The translations under genes were made by a program, and so were the position numbers. The notes beneath the pieces were generated by a model. It had not been told where the DNA came from and ran no database searches. It saw nothing but the letters and a program-made list of their open reading frames with translations. Of a DNA stretch of 64,000 bases, positions 27,805-35,401 are shown piece after piece. The stretch covers positions 166,046-230,045 of the forward strand of contig NZ_LMKE01000002.1 of the NCBI RefSeq assembly GCF_001421245.1, written 5' to 3'. How positions within the stretch are numbered: the stretch's first letter is position 1; every line of letters starts with the position of its first letter. Source of the stretch: Sphingomonas sp. Leaf10 (lineage in GTDB: Bacteria; Pseudomonadota; Alphaproteobacteria; Sphingomonadales; Sphingomonadaceae).

Positions 27805-28440
27805 ATGGCCTGGACCCGCGACGAAATGGCGGCGCGTGCCGCGCGCGAGCTGAAGGACGGATTCTACGTCAATCTGGGCATCGGTATCCCGACGCTGGTG
27901 GCGAACCACATTCCGCAAGGCGTCGAGGTGACGTTGCAGTCGGAAAACGGGATGCTGGGCATCGGACCGTTTCCGTTTGCCGGCGAGGAAGACCCCGACC
28001 TGATCAACGCCGGCAAGCAGACGATCAGCGAACTGCCGCAATCGGTGTATTTCAGCAGCGCCGACAGCTTCGCGATGATCCGCGGCGGGCATATCGACCT
28101 GACCGTGCTGGGCGCGATGGAGGTGTCGGAAGGCGGCGACATCGCCAACTGGATGATCCCGGGCAAGATGGTGAAGGGCATGGGCGGGGCCATGGATCTG
28201 GTCGCCGGGGTCAAGAAGATCATCGTCGTGATGGAGCATACGTCGAAGAACGGCGATCCGAAGTTCATTCCCGAATGCACGCTGCCGCTAACCGGGCGCA
28301 ATGTGGTCGACATGATCGTCACCGATCTGGCGGTATTCCAGCGGGCGGACCATGACAGCCCGTTTCGGCTGGTCGAGTGCGCTCCGGGGGTTACTGTGGA
28401 AGAGGTTCGGGCGAAGACTACGGCGAAGTTCGAGGGGTAA
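27805..28440 (+). CDS. scoB: 3-oxoacid CoA-transferase subunit B
   Basis: Beta subunit of the CoA transferase, 211 residues, carrying the catalytic glutamate E47 in [13 protein letters not shown], which forms the enzyme-CoA thioester. Other signatures are [30 protein letters not shown] and [11 protein letters not shown]. Only 3 bp separate it from the phosphatase stop, so translation is probably coupled to that gene rather than directly to scoA. Confidence 0.95.
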   Translation: MAWTRDEMAARAARELKDGFYVNLGIGIPTLVANHIPQGVEVTLQSENGMLGIGPFPFAGEEDPDLINAGKQTISELPQSVYFSSADSFAMIRGGHIDLTVLGAMEVSEGGDIANWMIPGKMVKGMGGAMDLVAGVKKIIVVMEHTSKNGDPKFIPECTLPLTGRNVVDMIVTDLAVFQRADHDSPFRLVECAPGVTVEEVRAKTTAKFEG

Positions 28441-28441
28441 G

Positions 28442-28696
28442 TTGGGTTCACGCGAAGGCGCGAAGACGCGAAGAAGAAGTGATTTTCGCGCAGAGGCGCA
28501 GAGGCGCAGAGAGGTTCGGAACGCGGCGAGTGCAGCTTGTCCGGCGAAGCCTCTCTCCCTGCAGCCAAGAGCGTGAAGGCCGCTGACGCGGCGGACGATC
28601 GCAACAGACGCAACCCCTCTGCGCCTCCGCGCCTCTGCGCGACCTATTCTTCTACTTTCTTCCTCCGCGTTTTCGTGCCTTCGCGTGAACAAGAAT
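28442..28696. repeat. Family A dispersed repeat, copy 2
   Basis: Starts GGGTTCACGCGAAGGCGCG within 3 bp of the scoB stop and ends CCTTCGCGTGAAC immediately before the MFS gene's stop codon, so it exactly fills a tail-to-tail gap. The interior includes GAAGGCCGCTGACGCGGCGG, shared with copy 3. Confidence 0.85.
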
Positions 28697-29935
28697 CTAC
28701 TGCGAAGCCGTTTCCGGCATCTTCCACCACAGCAGCGCGAACCCGATCGCCGCGATCGCCGCCAGCAGCAGGAACGCCGCGTTGTAGCCGCCCTGCACGA
28801 TCATGACGCCTGCCAGCGTCGTGCTGAGCGCGCCGCCCAGCCCCTGTACCGTCGCCACCGCGCCTTGTGCGACGTTGAAGCGGCCGGTGCCGCGCATGAT
28901 CGCGGCGACAACGACGGGGAGCAGCGCGCCGAAGATCCCTGCGCCGATGCCGTCGAGCAGCTGTACGCCGAGCAGCCATGCCGGGGCGTCGGCAAAGGTG
29001 TAGAGCACCCCGCGCGCGATCAGTACGGCCATGCCCACCAGCAGGATCGGGCGGTGGCCCCAGCGATCGGCATTGCGGCCGACGACGATCGCGACCGGGA
29101 CCATCACCAGCTGCGCGCCGACGATGCAGGCGGCGACCAGCGAGGTGGCGGCACCCGCGCCGACCTCGCGCCCCAGCAGCTGCCCGACCGAGGGCAGCAT
29201 CGCCGCATTGGCGAGGTGGAAGAGGAAGCAGGCGCCGGCAAAGACGGCGAGGGCGGGAGAGGCTTTGAACGTCTGGAGCAGGGTCGGCGGCGGGGTGCAG
29301 GGTTCCTCGCCATCGGTACAGCCGCGCGCGACGTCGTGGTCGATCGCCTTGTCGTCGACCATGAGGATGGCGACGATGCTGCACGCGGCGAGGCCCGCCA
29401 TCAAGTAGAAGACGACCTGCGGCCCGAACTTCCACGCCAGCGCCCCGGCGAGTGCGGCGGAGACGGCGTTGCCGCCATGGTTGAATGCTTCGTTGCGGCC
29501 GACGCGGCGGGTGAAGGCGTGTGGGCCGACGATGCCGAGCGTGATCGCGGCGATGCCGGGGGCGAAGATCGCGCCGGCTACGGCGGCGAGCGACTGGGTA
29601 ACGGCGACGGCGGTGAAGCCCGACACGATCGGCAGCGACAGCGAAGCGAGGGTGACGATCAGCGCTGCGGCGACCAGTAGCGCGCGCTTGGCCCGGCTCT
29701 TGTCGACCAGCGCGCCGGCCGGGGTCGTCGCCAGCAGCCCGGCGATACCGGCGATGGTCATCACCATGCCGGCGGTGGCCTCGTCCCAGCCATGGGTGGG
29801 ACCGCGTACCGCAACCAGATAGATGGCGAGATAGGGGCCGAGCCCGTCGCGGACGTCGGCGAGGAACGCGTTCATCCAGTCGAGCGCGCGCGTATTGCGT
29901 GGGGAAACGGGCCGTTCGGAAGTTCGCTCGCGCAT
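28697..29935 (-). CDS. MFS transporter
   Basis: A 412-residue membrane transporter with about 12 hydrophobic segments in two halves. The loop between helices 2 and 3 reads GALVDKSRAKRALL, a form of the MFS signature, and the central loop (about 205-225) is polar with a CTDGEEPC stretch. Specificity is not evident from the sequence or neighbours. ATG 29935 is chosen for the cytoplasmic N-terminus (RERTSERPVSPRNTRALDW). Upstream the frame stays open across antisense leuCD, but that extension has no ribosome-binding site and is arginine-rich. Confidence 0.9.
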   Translation of the reverse strand: MRERTSERPVSPRNTRALDWMNAFLADVRDGLGPYLAIYLVAVRGPTHGWDEATAGMVMTIAGIAGLLATTPAGALVDKSRAKRALLVAAALIVTLASLSLPIVSGFTAVAVTQSLAAVAGAIFAPGIAAITLGIVGPHAFTRRVGRNEAFNHGGNAVSAALAGALAWKFGPQVVFYLMAGLAACSIVAILMVDDKAIDHDVARGCTDGEEPCTPPPTLLQTFKASPALAVFAGACFLFHLANAAMLPSVGQLLGREVGAGAATSLVAACIVGAQLVMVPVAIVVGRNADRWGHRPILLVGMAVLIARGVLYTFADAPAWLLGVQLLDGIGAGIFGALLPVVVAAIMRGTGRFNVAQGAVATVQGLGGALSTTLAGVMIVQGGYNAAFLLLAAIAAIGFALLWWKMPETASQ

Positions 29936-30064
29936 CGCCGGCCTCTGTATATGATGTATGAAGCCGCCGAACGCGGCGCGGCGACAAAGGCTCCCGCACC
30001 ACGTGAACGTAATATAATGTCGTCGACCCTTCCCGGCGCACGCATTTTCGGTTAACGCCGCGCG

Positions 30065-31507
30065 ATGACCAAGCCTGCCCGCACGCTGTACGAAAAGATC
30101 TGGGACGACCATGTCGTCGAACGCCGCGACGACGGCACCTGCCTGATCTATATCGACCGCCATCTCGTCCACGAAGTCACCAGCCCGCAGGCCTTTGCCG
30201 GGCTTCGCGCCGCCGGGCGGCAGGTGCGGCGGCCCGACCTGACGCTGGCGGTGCCCGACCATAACCTGCCGACGACGCGCCGGGTGGATGCGCAGGGCAA
30301 CCGCCTGCCGATCGCCGATCCGGCCAGCGCCAGCCAGCTGGCGGCGCTGGAGAAGAACGCGCCCGATTTCGGCATCCGCTATATCGACGCGACGGCGGCG
30401 GCGCAGGGGATCGTCCATGTCGTCGGCCCGGAACAGGGCTTTACGCTGCCGGGCACGACACTGGTGTGCGGCGACAGCCATACCAGCGCGCATGGGGCGC
30501 TGGGCGCGCTGGCGTTCGGGATCGGCACCAGCGAGGTCGAGCATGTGCTGGCCACGCAGACGCTGTTGCTGCAGCAATCGAAGACGATGGAAATCCGCGT
30601 CGACGGGACGCTGGGCTATGGCGTGTCGGCCAAGGACGTCGTGCTGGCGATCATCGGCAAGATCGGCGCGGCGGGCGGCACCGGCTATGTCGTCGAATAT
30701 ACCGGCGAGGTCATTCGCGGCCTGTCGATCGAGGGGCGGCTGACGATCAGCAACATGTCGATCGAGGGCGGGGCGCGCGCCGGGTTGATCGCGCCCGACG
30801 AGACGACCTTCGCTTATCTGAAGGGGCGGCCGATGGCGCCGACCGGGGCCGATTGGGACCGCGCGGTCGATTATTGGCGGACGCTGCCGACCGATGCGGA
30901 TGCCCGGTACGACCGGGTGGTGCAGTTGTACGCCAGTGATATCGCGCCGTCGCTGACCTGGGGCACCAGCCCCGAGGACGTGGTGCCGATCACCGGCGTG
31001 GTGCCGTCGCCCGACAGTTTCGACGATCCGTCGAAGCGCGTCGCCGCGCAAAAGTCGCTCGATTATATGGGGCTGACGCCGGGCACGCGGATGCAGGATG
31101 TGCCGGTCAGCTATATCTTCATCGGCAGCTGCACCAACAGCCGGATCGAGGATCTGCGCGCCGCCGCCAGCGTGGTGAAGGGGCGGCACGTTGCCGACGG
31201 GATCAAGCAGGCGCTGGTCGTGCCCGGATCGGGGCTGGTCAAGCGCCAGGCCGAGGCGGAAGGGCTCGACCGCATCTTCACCGAGGCGGGCTTCGAATGG
31301 CGCGAGCCGGGCTGTTCGATGTGCCTGGCGATGAACCCGGACAAGGTGCCGCCGGGCGAACGCTGTGCTTCCACCAGCAACCGTAATTTCGTAGGGCGGC
31401 AGGGGCCGGGGGCGCGGACGCATCTGCTGTCCCCGGCGATGGCGGCGGCGGCGGCGGTGACCGGGCGGCTGGCCGATGTCCGCGAACTGGTGACGGAGCA
31501 AGCGTAA
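30065..31507 (+). CDS. leuC: 3-isopropylmalate dehydratase large subunit
   Basis: Isomerises 2- to 3-isopropylmalate in leucine synthesis with LeuD. The 480 residues have the three [4Fe-4S] cysteines, C356 ([11 protein letters not shown]), C417 and C420 ([10 protein letters not shown]), and substrate-binding segments [20 protein letters not shown] and [12 protein letters not shown]. The stop overlaps the start of a 39-residue reading frame (TAATG), then leuD. The leuA and leuB genes are not in the window. Confidence 0.97.
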   Translation: MTKPARTLYEKIWDDHVVERRDDGTCLIYIDRHLVHEVTSPQAFAGLRAAGRQVRRPDLTLAVPDHNLPTTRRVDAQGNRLPIADPASASQLAALEKNAPDFGIRYIDATAAAQGIVHVVGPEQGFTLPGTTLVCGDSHTSAHGALGALAFGIGTSEVEHVLATQTLLLQQSKTMEIRVDGTLGYGVSAKDVVLAIIGKIGAAGGTGYVVEYTGEVIRGLSIEGRLTISNMSIEGGARAGLIAPDETTFAYLKGRPMAPTGADWDRAVDYWRTLPTDADARYDRVVQLYASDIAPSLTWGTSPEDVVPITGVVPSPDSFDDPSKRVAAQKSLDYMGLTPGTRMQDVPVSYIFIGSCTNSRIEDLRAAASVVKGRHVADGIKQALVVPGSGLVKRQAEAEGLDRIFTEAGFEWREPGCSMCLAMNPDKVPPGERCASTSNRNFVGRQGPGARTHLLSPAMAAAAAVTGRLADVRELVTEQA

Positions 31508-31626
31508 TGAAGAAGGTGTTGATGGCGCTGATCGCGGGCGCGGTGCTGAGCGGCGTGGCGGCGGCCTATGCGTCGAGCGTGCGGCCGGCGGTGGCCAAGC
31601 CGGTCGTGCCGCGTAGCGGGGCGTAA
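31507..31626 (+). CDS. Small hydrophobic or exported protein between leuC and leuD
   Basis: A 39-residue frame starting at ATG 31507, overlapping the leuC stop by one base, and ending one base before the leuD ATG. The product begins [22 protein letters not shown], a convincing signal or single-TM sequence, then a short basic proline/valine tail. The tight fit within the operon and codon use favour a real gene. I do not recognise a family; function is unknown. Confidence 0.6.
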   Translation: MKKVLMALIAGAVLSGVAAAYASSVRPAVAKPVVPRSGA

Positions 31627-31627
31627 C

Positions 31628-32257
31628 ATGGAAGCGATCACGCAGGTCGAGGGGCGCGCCTATCCATGGGGCGCCAAGAATATCGACACCGACATCATCA
31701 TCCCGGCGCACTGGCTGAAGACCACGACGCGCGAAGGGTTGGGCAAGGGTGCGTTCGAGAGCGTGCGGGCCGAGCCGGACAATATCTTCGACGATCCGCG
31801 CTATGCAGGCGCGCCGGTGCTGATCGCGGGCGAGAATTTCGGCTGTGGCTCCAGCCGCGAACATGCCGCATGGGCGCTGGGCGACATGGGCGTCAAGGCG
31901 GTGATCGCGCCGAGCTTTTCGGACATTTTCTCCGGCAACGCGATCAAGAACGGGATCGTCACGGTCGTGCTGCCGCAGGCGGCGGTCGACCGGCTGGTCG
32001 AGGTGGCGAAGGATCAGCCGATCGCGGTCGATCTGGAGACGATGACCGTCACCACCCCCTATCAGGATCGCTTCCCCTTCGAACTCGATCCGTTTCGTCG
32101 CCAGTGCCTGATGGAAGGGCTGGACGAGATCGGCATGACGCTGGCACAAGATACCGCGATTTCGAAATATGAGTCCGGCGTCGCTTCGGCGCGACCGTGG
32201 CTCAATGGGAGAAGCGGTGATGCGGGCGTTGCTGTCGACGGAGCCGGGCGGGCCTGA
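31628..32257 (+). CDS. leuD: 3-isopropylmalate dehydratase small subunit
   Basis: The 209-residue small subunit completing the LeuCD enzyme. Signatures: [15 protein letters not shown] near the start, [16 protein letters not shown] (about residues 73-88) for substrate binding, and [13 protein letters not shown]. The C-terminal ~15 residues ([17 protein letters not shown]) extend beyond the usual end and overlap the next gene by 38 bp, which could mean a read-on past an ancestral stop. Confidence 0.96.
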   Translation: MEAITQVEGRAYPWGAKNIDTDIIIPAHWLKTTTREGLGKGAFESVRAEPDNIFDDPRYAGAPVLIAGENFGCGSSREHAAWALGDMGVKAVIAPSFSDIFSGNAIKNGIVTVVLPQAAVDRLVEVAKDQPIAVDLETMTVTTPYQDRFPFELDPFRRQCLMEGLDEIGMTLAQDTAISKYESGVASARPWLNGRSGDAGVAVDGAGRA

Positions 32258-33215
32258 CACCCTCGCGATCGGGGAATTGCCCGATCCGGTGGCGAACAAG
32301 GGACAGGTGGTCGTCGCCCTCCGCGCCTGTGCGGTCAATTACCCTGATGTGCTGATCATCGAGGATCGCTACCAATTCCGCCCGCCGCGCCCGTTCGCGC
32401 CGGGCGGCGAGGTGGCGGGCGTGATCGAGAGCGTCGGCGAAGGCGTTGAGGGCTGGGCGGTCGGCGACCGGGTGATCGCGGTCACCGGCCATGGCGGCAT
32501 GGTCGAAAAGCTGGCGCTGCCCGCCGCCGTGCTCCACCGCCTGCCACCGAACCGCAGTTTCGAAGATGGTGCGGCGCTGCTGCTGACCTATGCCACGGCG
32601 ATCCATGCGCTGGTCGATCGCGGGCGGATCGCGGCAGGACGGACGCTGTTGGTGCTGGGTGCCGCGGGCGGGGTCGGGCTGGCGACGATCGAGCTGGGCA
32701 AGGCGTTCGGCGCGCGGGTCGTGGCGGCGGTGTCTTCGCAGGAGAAGGCGGACGCGGCGCGGAGTGCGGGGGCGGATGACGTCGTCGTCTACCCCTATGC
32801 GCCGCTCGACAAGGACGCGTCGAAGGCGCTGGCGGATGCGTTCAAGGCGGCGGTCGGGCCGGCGGGGGCGGACATCGTGTTCGATCCGGTCGGCGGCGAC
32901 TATGCCGAACCGGCGCTGCGTAGCGTCGGGTGGGAAGGGCGCTATCTGGTGGTCGGATTTCCGGCGGGGATACCGAAGCTGCCGCTCAACCTGACGCTGC
33001 TCAAGAGTTGCGACGTGTGCGGCGTGTTCTGGGGCGCGTTCGCGATGCGCGATCCGGTGGCGAATGCGGCGCATGTCGCGACGCTGTTCCGGTTGTGGGA
33101 CGAAGGCGCGATCGCACCGAGGGTTACGGGCGTGTTTCCGCTGGAGCGTGGGGGCGAGGCGATTGCGGCGCTGGCGGCGCGTCGGGTTGTCGGGAAGCTC
33201 GTGGTGGTGCCGTAG
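32220..33215 (+). CDS. NADPH:quinone oxidoreductase family protein
   Basis: A 331-residue zinc-independent medium-chain dehydrogenase/reductase of the quinone-oxidoreductase group. It has the nucleotide-binding motif [23 protein letters not shown] (central Rossmann fold) and an N-terminal GroES-like domain ([16 protein letters not shown], then [16 protein letters not shown]). No zinc-ligand cysteines in the usual positions. ATG 32220 is preferred and overlaps leuD by 38 bp. The substrate could be a quinone, an enoyl-CoA or another alpha,beta-unsaturated carbonyl. Confidence 0.9.
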   Translation: MRALLSTEPGGPDTLAIGELPDPVANKGQVVVALRACAVNYPDVLIIEDRYQFRPPRPFAPGGEVAGVIESVGEGVEGWAVGDRVIAVTGHGGMVEKLALPAAVLHRLPPNRSFEDGAALLLTYATAIHALVDRGRIAAGRTLLVLGAAGGVGLATIELGKAFGARVVAAVSSQEKADAARSAGADDVVVYPYAPLDKDASKALADAFKAAVGPAGADIVFDPVGGDYAEPALRSVGWEGRYLVVGFPAGIPKLPLNLTLLKSCDVCGVFWGAFAMRDPVANAAHVATLFRLWDEGAIAPRVTGVFPLERGGEAIAALAARRVVGKLVVVP

Positions 33216-33216
33216 A

Positions 33217-33437
33217 TTTGGGTTCACGCGAAGGCGCGAAGGCGCGAAGAAGGTTTTTTCGCGCAGAGGCGCAGAGGACGCAGAGGGGTTGGGGCGCGGG
33301 GTAATCGCAGCCTGCTCGGCGAAGACTTTCTTCTTGTTGCTGCGAGAGCAGAAGGCCGCTGACGCGGCGGACGATTGCCGCAGGCATGACCCCTTTGCGT
33401 CCTCCGCGCCTTCGCGCCTCCGCGTGAACCCCTTCTT
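33217..33437. repeat. Family A dispersed repeat, copy 3
   Basis: GGGTTCACGCGAAGGCGCG begins within 4 bp of the oxidoreductase stop; the far terminus is CGCCTCCGCGTGAACCCC. The central GAAGGCCGCTGACGCGGCGG matches copy 2. The remaining gap to 33529 (about 90 bp) holds the promoter of the next operon; no gene is seen in 33216-33529. Confidence 0.85.
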
Positions 33438-33529
33438 CCTCCGGCCAGGAATCGCCCAGAATATAGACGCCGTTGCGCGAAACCCGCGGTCGCCCTATCT
33501 CGCACGGGAGGGACCATTAGGGGATTGCC

Positions 33530-33853
33530 ATGACGACGTTCGACGACCGGGAGCGCGCTTTCGAAGCCAAATTCGCCCGCGACGGGGAAATGGCGTTCCG
33601 CGTGACCGCGCGGCGCAACAAGCTGCTGGGCCATTGGGCCGCCGAACGCATGGAACTGACCCCGGCCGAAACCGATGCCTATGCGACGTCGGTGGTGCAG
33701 GCCGATTTCGAAGAGGTCGGCGACGAGGACGTGATCCGCAAGCTGCTGTCCGATCTGGCCGCCGCCGGCGTCGATTGCGGCGAGGCTGATATCCGCCAGG
33801 CGATGGCCGATTGCGAGGTCGAAGCACGCCGGCAGTTGCTGGAGAGCATGTGA
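33530..33853 (+). CDS. DUF1476: F1-ATPase inhibitory zeta subunit-like
   Basis: A 107-residue helical protein of the DUF1476 family. The N-terminus MTTFDDRERAFEAKFARD is the segment that inserts into F1-ATPase to block reverse ATP hydrolysis in the characterised alphaproteobacterial zeta inhibitor. The following helices (FRVTARRNKLLGHWAAERM, TPAETDAYATSVV) match the rest of the fold. Its stop overlaps the bolA-like start (TGATG). The inhibitory role is by homology only. Confidence 0.9.
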   Translation: MTTFDDRERAFEAKFARDGEMAFRVTARRNKLLGHWAAERMELTPAETDAYATSVVQADFEEVGDEDVIRKLLSDLAAAGVDCGEADIRQAMADCEVEARRQLLESM

Positions 33854-34095
33854 TGCCGATGGAGGCACAGGCGATCGAGGCGCTGATCGTCGCCGCAATC
33901 CCCGATGCGGTGGTTGAGATCACCGATCTGGCGGGCGATGGCGATCATTATTCGGCGCGGGTCGTGTCGGAAAGCTTCCGGGGCAAGCCGCGCATCGCGC
34001 AGCAGCGCGCTGTCTATGCGGCGCTGGGCGGTCGGATGGGCGGCGAACTCCACGCATTGCAACTGACGACCGGCGTCCCCACTCCACAGGCATAA
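33853..34095 (+). CDS. BolA family protein
   Basis: An 80-residue BolA-like protein (central AARVVSESFRGK-type stretch as YSARVVSESFRGKPRIAQQR). BolA proteins bind monothiol glutaredoxins through a shared [2Fe-2S] cluster and influence iron regulation and Fe-S trafficking. The partner glutaredoxin is encoded 34 bp downstream. The ATG at 33853 overlaps the DUF1476 stop, so a longer N-terminus is unlikely. Confidence 0.92.
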   Translation: MPMEAQAIEALIVAAIPDAVVEITDLAGDGDHYSARVVSESFRGKPRIAQQRAVYAALGGRMGGELHALQLTTGVPTPQA

Positions 34096-34129
34096 GGCGC
34101 CCGCCGGGCGAACGATCAAGGATATGACG

Positions 34130-34453
34130 ATGACCGACGATACCAACGCCCGCATCGACGCGGTGGTGAAGAGCAACCCGGTGGTGCTGTTCATGAAGGG
34201 CAGCCCGTTGTTCCCGCAATGCGGCTTTTCGAGCCGGGCGGTGGCGATCCTGAACCACCTGAACACCCAGTTCGAAAGCGTCGACGTGCTGCAGGATCAG
34301 GGCATTCGCCAGGGCATCAAGGCCTATTCCGATTGGCCGACCATCCCGCAGCTCTATGTGAATGGCGAGTTCGTCGGCGGATCGGACATCATGATGGAGA
34401 TGTACGAGAGCGGTGAGTTGGCGGAGTTGCTGGGTGGCGACGAGGCCGCCTGA
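34130..34453 (+). CDS. grxD: Monothiol glutaredoxin, Grx4 family
   Basis: A 107-residue monothiol glutaredoxin with the CGFS active site (C31) after MKGSPLFPQ, and the glutathione-binding WPTIPQLYVNGEFVGG and GSDIMMEM segments. It carries [2Fe-2S] clusters and works with the BolA protein just upstream. ATG 34130 is spaced better from AAGGA than the in-frame ATG at 34124. A strong terminator follows. Confidence 0.95.
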   Translation: MTDDTNARIDAVVKSNPVVLFMKGSPLFPQCGFSSRAVAILNHLNTQFESVDVLQDQGIRQGIKAYSDWPTIPQLYVNGEFVGGSDIMMEMYESGELAELLGGDEAA

Positions 34454-34480
34454 TTTCGGCCTGCATTGGTACTGGGAAAG

Positions 34481-34512
34481 CCCGGCTGCACGATGGTGTG
34501 GCCGGGTTTTTT
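34481..34512 (+). terminator. Intrinsic terminator after grxD
   Basis: CCCGGC and GCCGGG arms enclose CTGCAC/GTGTGG pairing and are followed by TTTTTT (34507-34512). It ends the DUF1476-bolA-grxD transcript. Confidence 0.9.
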
Positions 34513-34548
34513 GTTAGGGCGGATCGATATTGAGCGACGATCGCGAAT

Positions 34549-34650
34549 TTCCGTCATTCCCGCGCAGGCGGGAATCCATAACCGCTGACGCCTCCGCTGG
34601 TTTTGCGAGGCTGGCGCATATGGGCTCCCGCCTGCGCGGGAGTGACGATA
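34549..34650. repeat. Family E inverted repeat, copy 2
   Basis: CGTCATTCCCGCGCAGGCGGGAATCCATA on the left and CTCCCGCCTGCGCGGGAGTGACG on the right, about 50 bp apart. Same family as 19153-19256. It lies within the 579-bp gap 34454-35032. Confidence 0.85.
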
Positions 34651-34984
34651 GCAGATAGAGGTGTCGTCCCACGCCTAAGGTACTGAAGGTCCATCTGCCC
34701 CAAGGCGTTGGGGATGACCGGCCTCGTGGCGTACCCCCGCCTACGCGGCGGTACGGCGTGCGTTGGCAGCGGTCCAAGATAATTGCGGCGATCTCGGAAG
34801 GCCCGGGTGGGCGGACCGGCAAGGATGCCGGTCCGCCCGATTGAAGCGCGAACGCGTCGGGCATCTCTAACATTGCAGATCGCGTGCCAGTTCCAGGAAT
34901 TGCGGGTTTCCTAGCCGGATTGCGGTTAACCGGTCTTCACCACGCAGGCGAGTTGTAAGCCGTTCCGACAGTTTCCGGGCGGCC
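34651..34984. other. Gene-free stretch before the BlaI-like operon
   Basis: Between the family E repeat and the BlaI-like operator. It contains small hairpins (GGCGGACCGGC...GCCGGTCCGCC near 34811-34837) but no credible coding frame; frames present are short, arginine/proline-rich and lack ribosome-binding sites. It is presumably promoter and 3'-end DNA. Confidence 0.5.
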
Positions 34985-35002
34985 TGTAAATTACACTTGT
35001 AA
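34985..35002 (+). promoter_or_regulatory. BlaI/MecI-type operator
   Basis: TTACACTTGTAA (34991-35002) is a perfect inverted repeat containing TACA-N2-TGTA, the BlaI/MecI/CopY consensus, and overlaps a second inverted repeat TGTAAATTACA (34985-34995). It lies 31 bp upstream of the BlaI-like gene's ATG, so the repressor probably controls its own operon. Confidence 0.8.
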
Positions 35003-35032
35003 ACGTAACGACCACGGGTGTAGTCATCGTCC

Positions 35033-35401
35033 ATGGCCGAACGAATCAGCGATGCCGAGCATGCCGTGATGGAAGTGCTCTGGGACAAGAACCCGCTCAC
35101 CGCGCAGGAGGTGGTCGAACGCGTCGCCCCGTCGCGCGACTGGAGCGCGAATACCGTCAAGACGCTGCTCGGCCGGCTGCTGGCCAAGGACGTGATCGGC
35201 GCGGAGGAGGATGGGCGGCGCTACCGCTATCGCCCGCTGGTCGCGCGCGAGGAATATGTCGCCGGGGAATCGCAGAAGTTCATCGATCGTCTGTTCGGTG
35301 GCAGCCTGACCCCGCTGGTCGCGCATCTGGCCGAACGCGACCAGTTGAGCGCGCGTGAAATCGACGAGATCGAGGCTCTGTTAAAGGCGCTGAAACAATG
35401 A
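35033..35401 (+). CDS. BlaI/MecI/CopY family transcriptional repressor
   Basis: A 122-residue winged-helix repressor. The N-terminal domain starts ISDAEHAVMEVLWDKNPLTAQEVV and contains the recognition helix region WSANTVKTLLGRLLAKDV; the C-terminal helices form the dimer interface. In the known systems a BlaR1-type sensor protease inactivates BlaI and derepresses the operon. Here the sensor gene follows with a 4-bp overlap. The operator upstream supports autorepression. Confidence 0.93.
   Translation: MAERISDAEHAVMEVLWDKNPLTAQEVVERVAPSRDWSANTVKTLLGRLLAKDVIGAEEDGRRYRYRPLVAREEYVAGESQKFIDRLFGGSLTPLVAHLAERDQLSAREIDEIEALLKALKQ

Noticed and set aside
28697-32338. A very long minus-strand frame covering the MFS gene and the antisense of leuC-leuD
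   Set aside because: Only the first 412 codons from ATG 29935 resemble a protein family; the rest is a mirror frame of high-GC genes without its own start signals.
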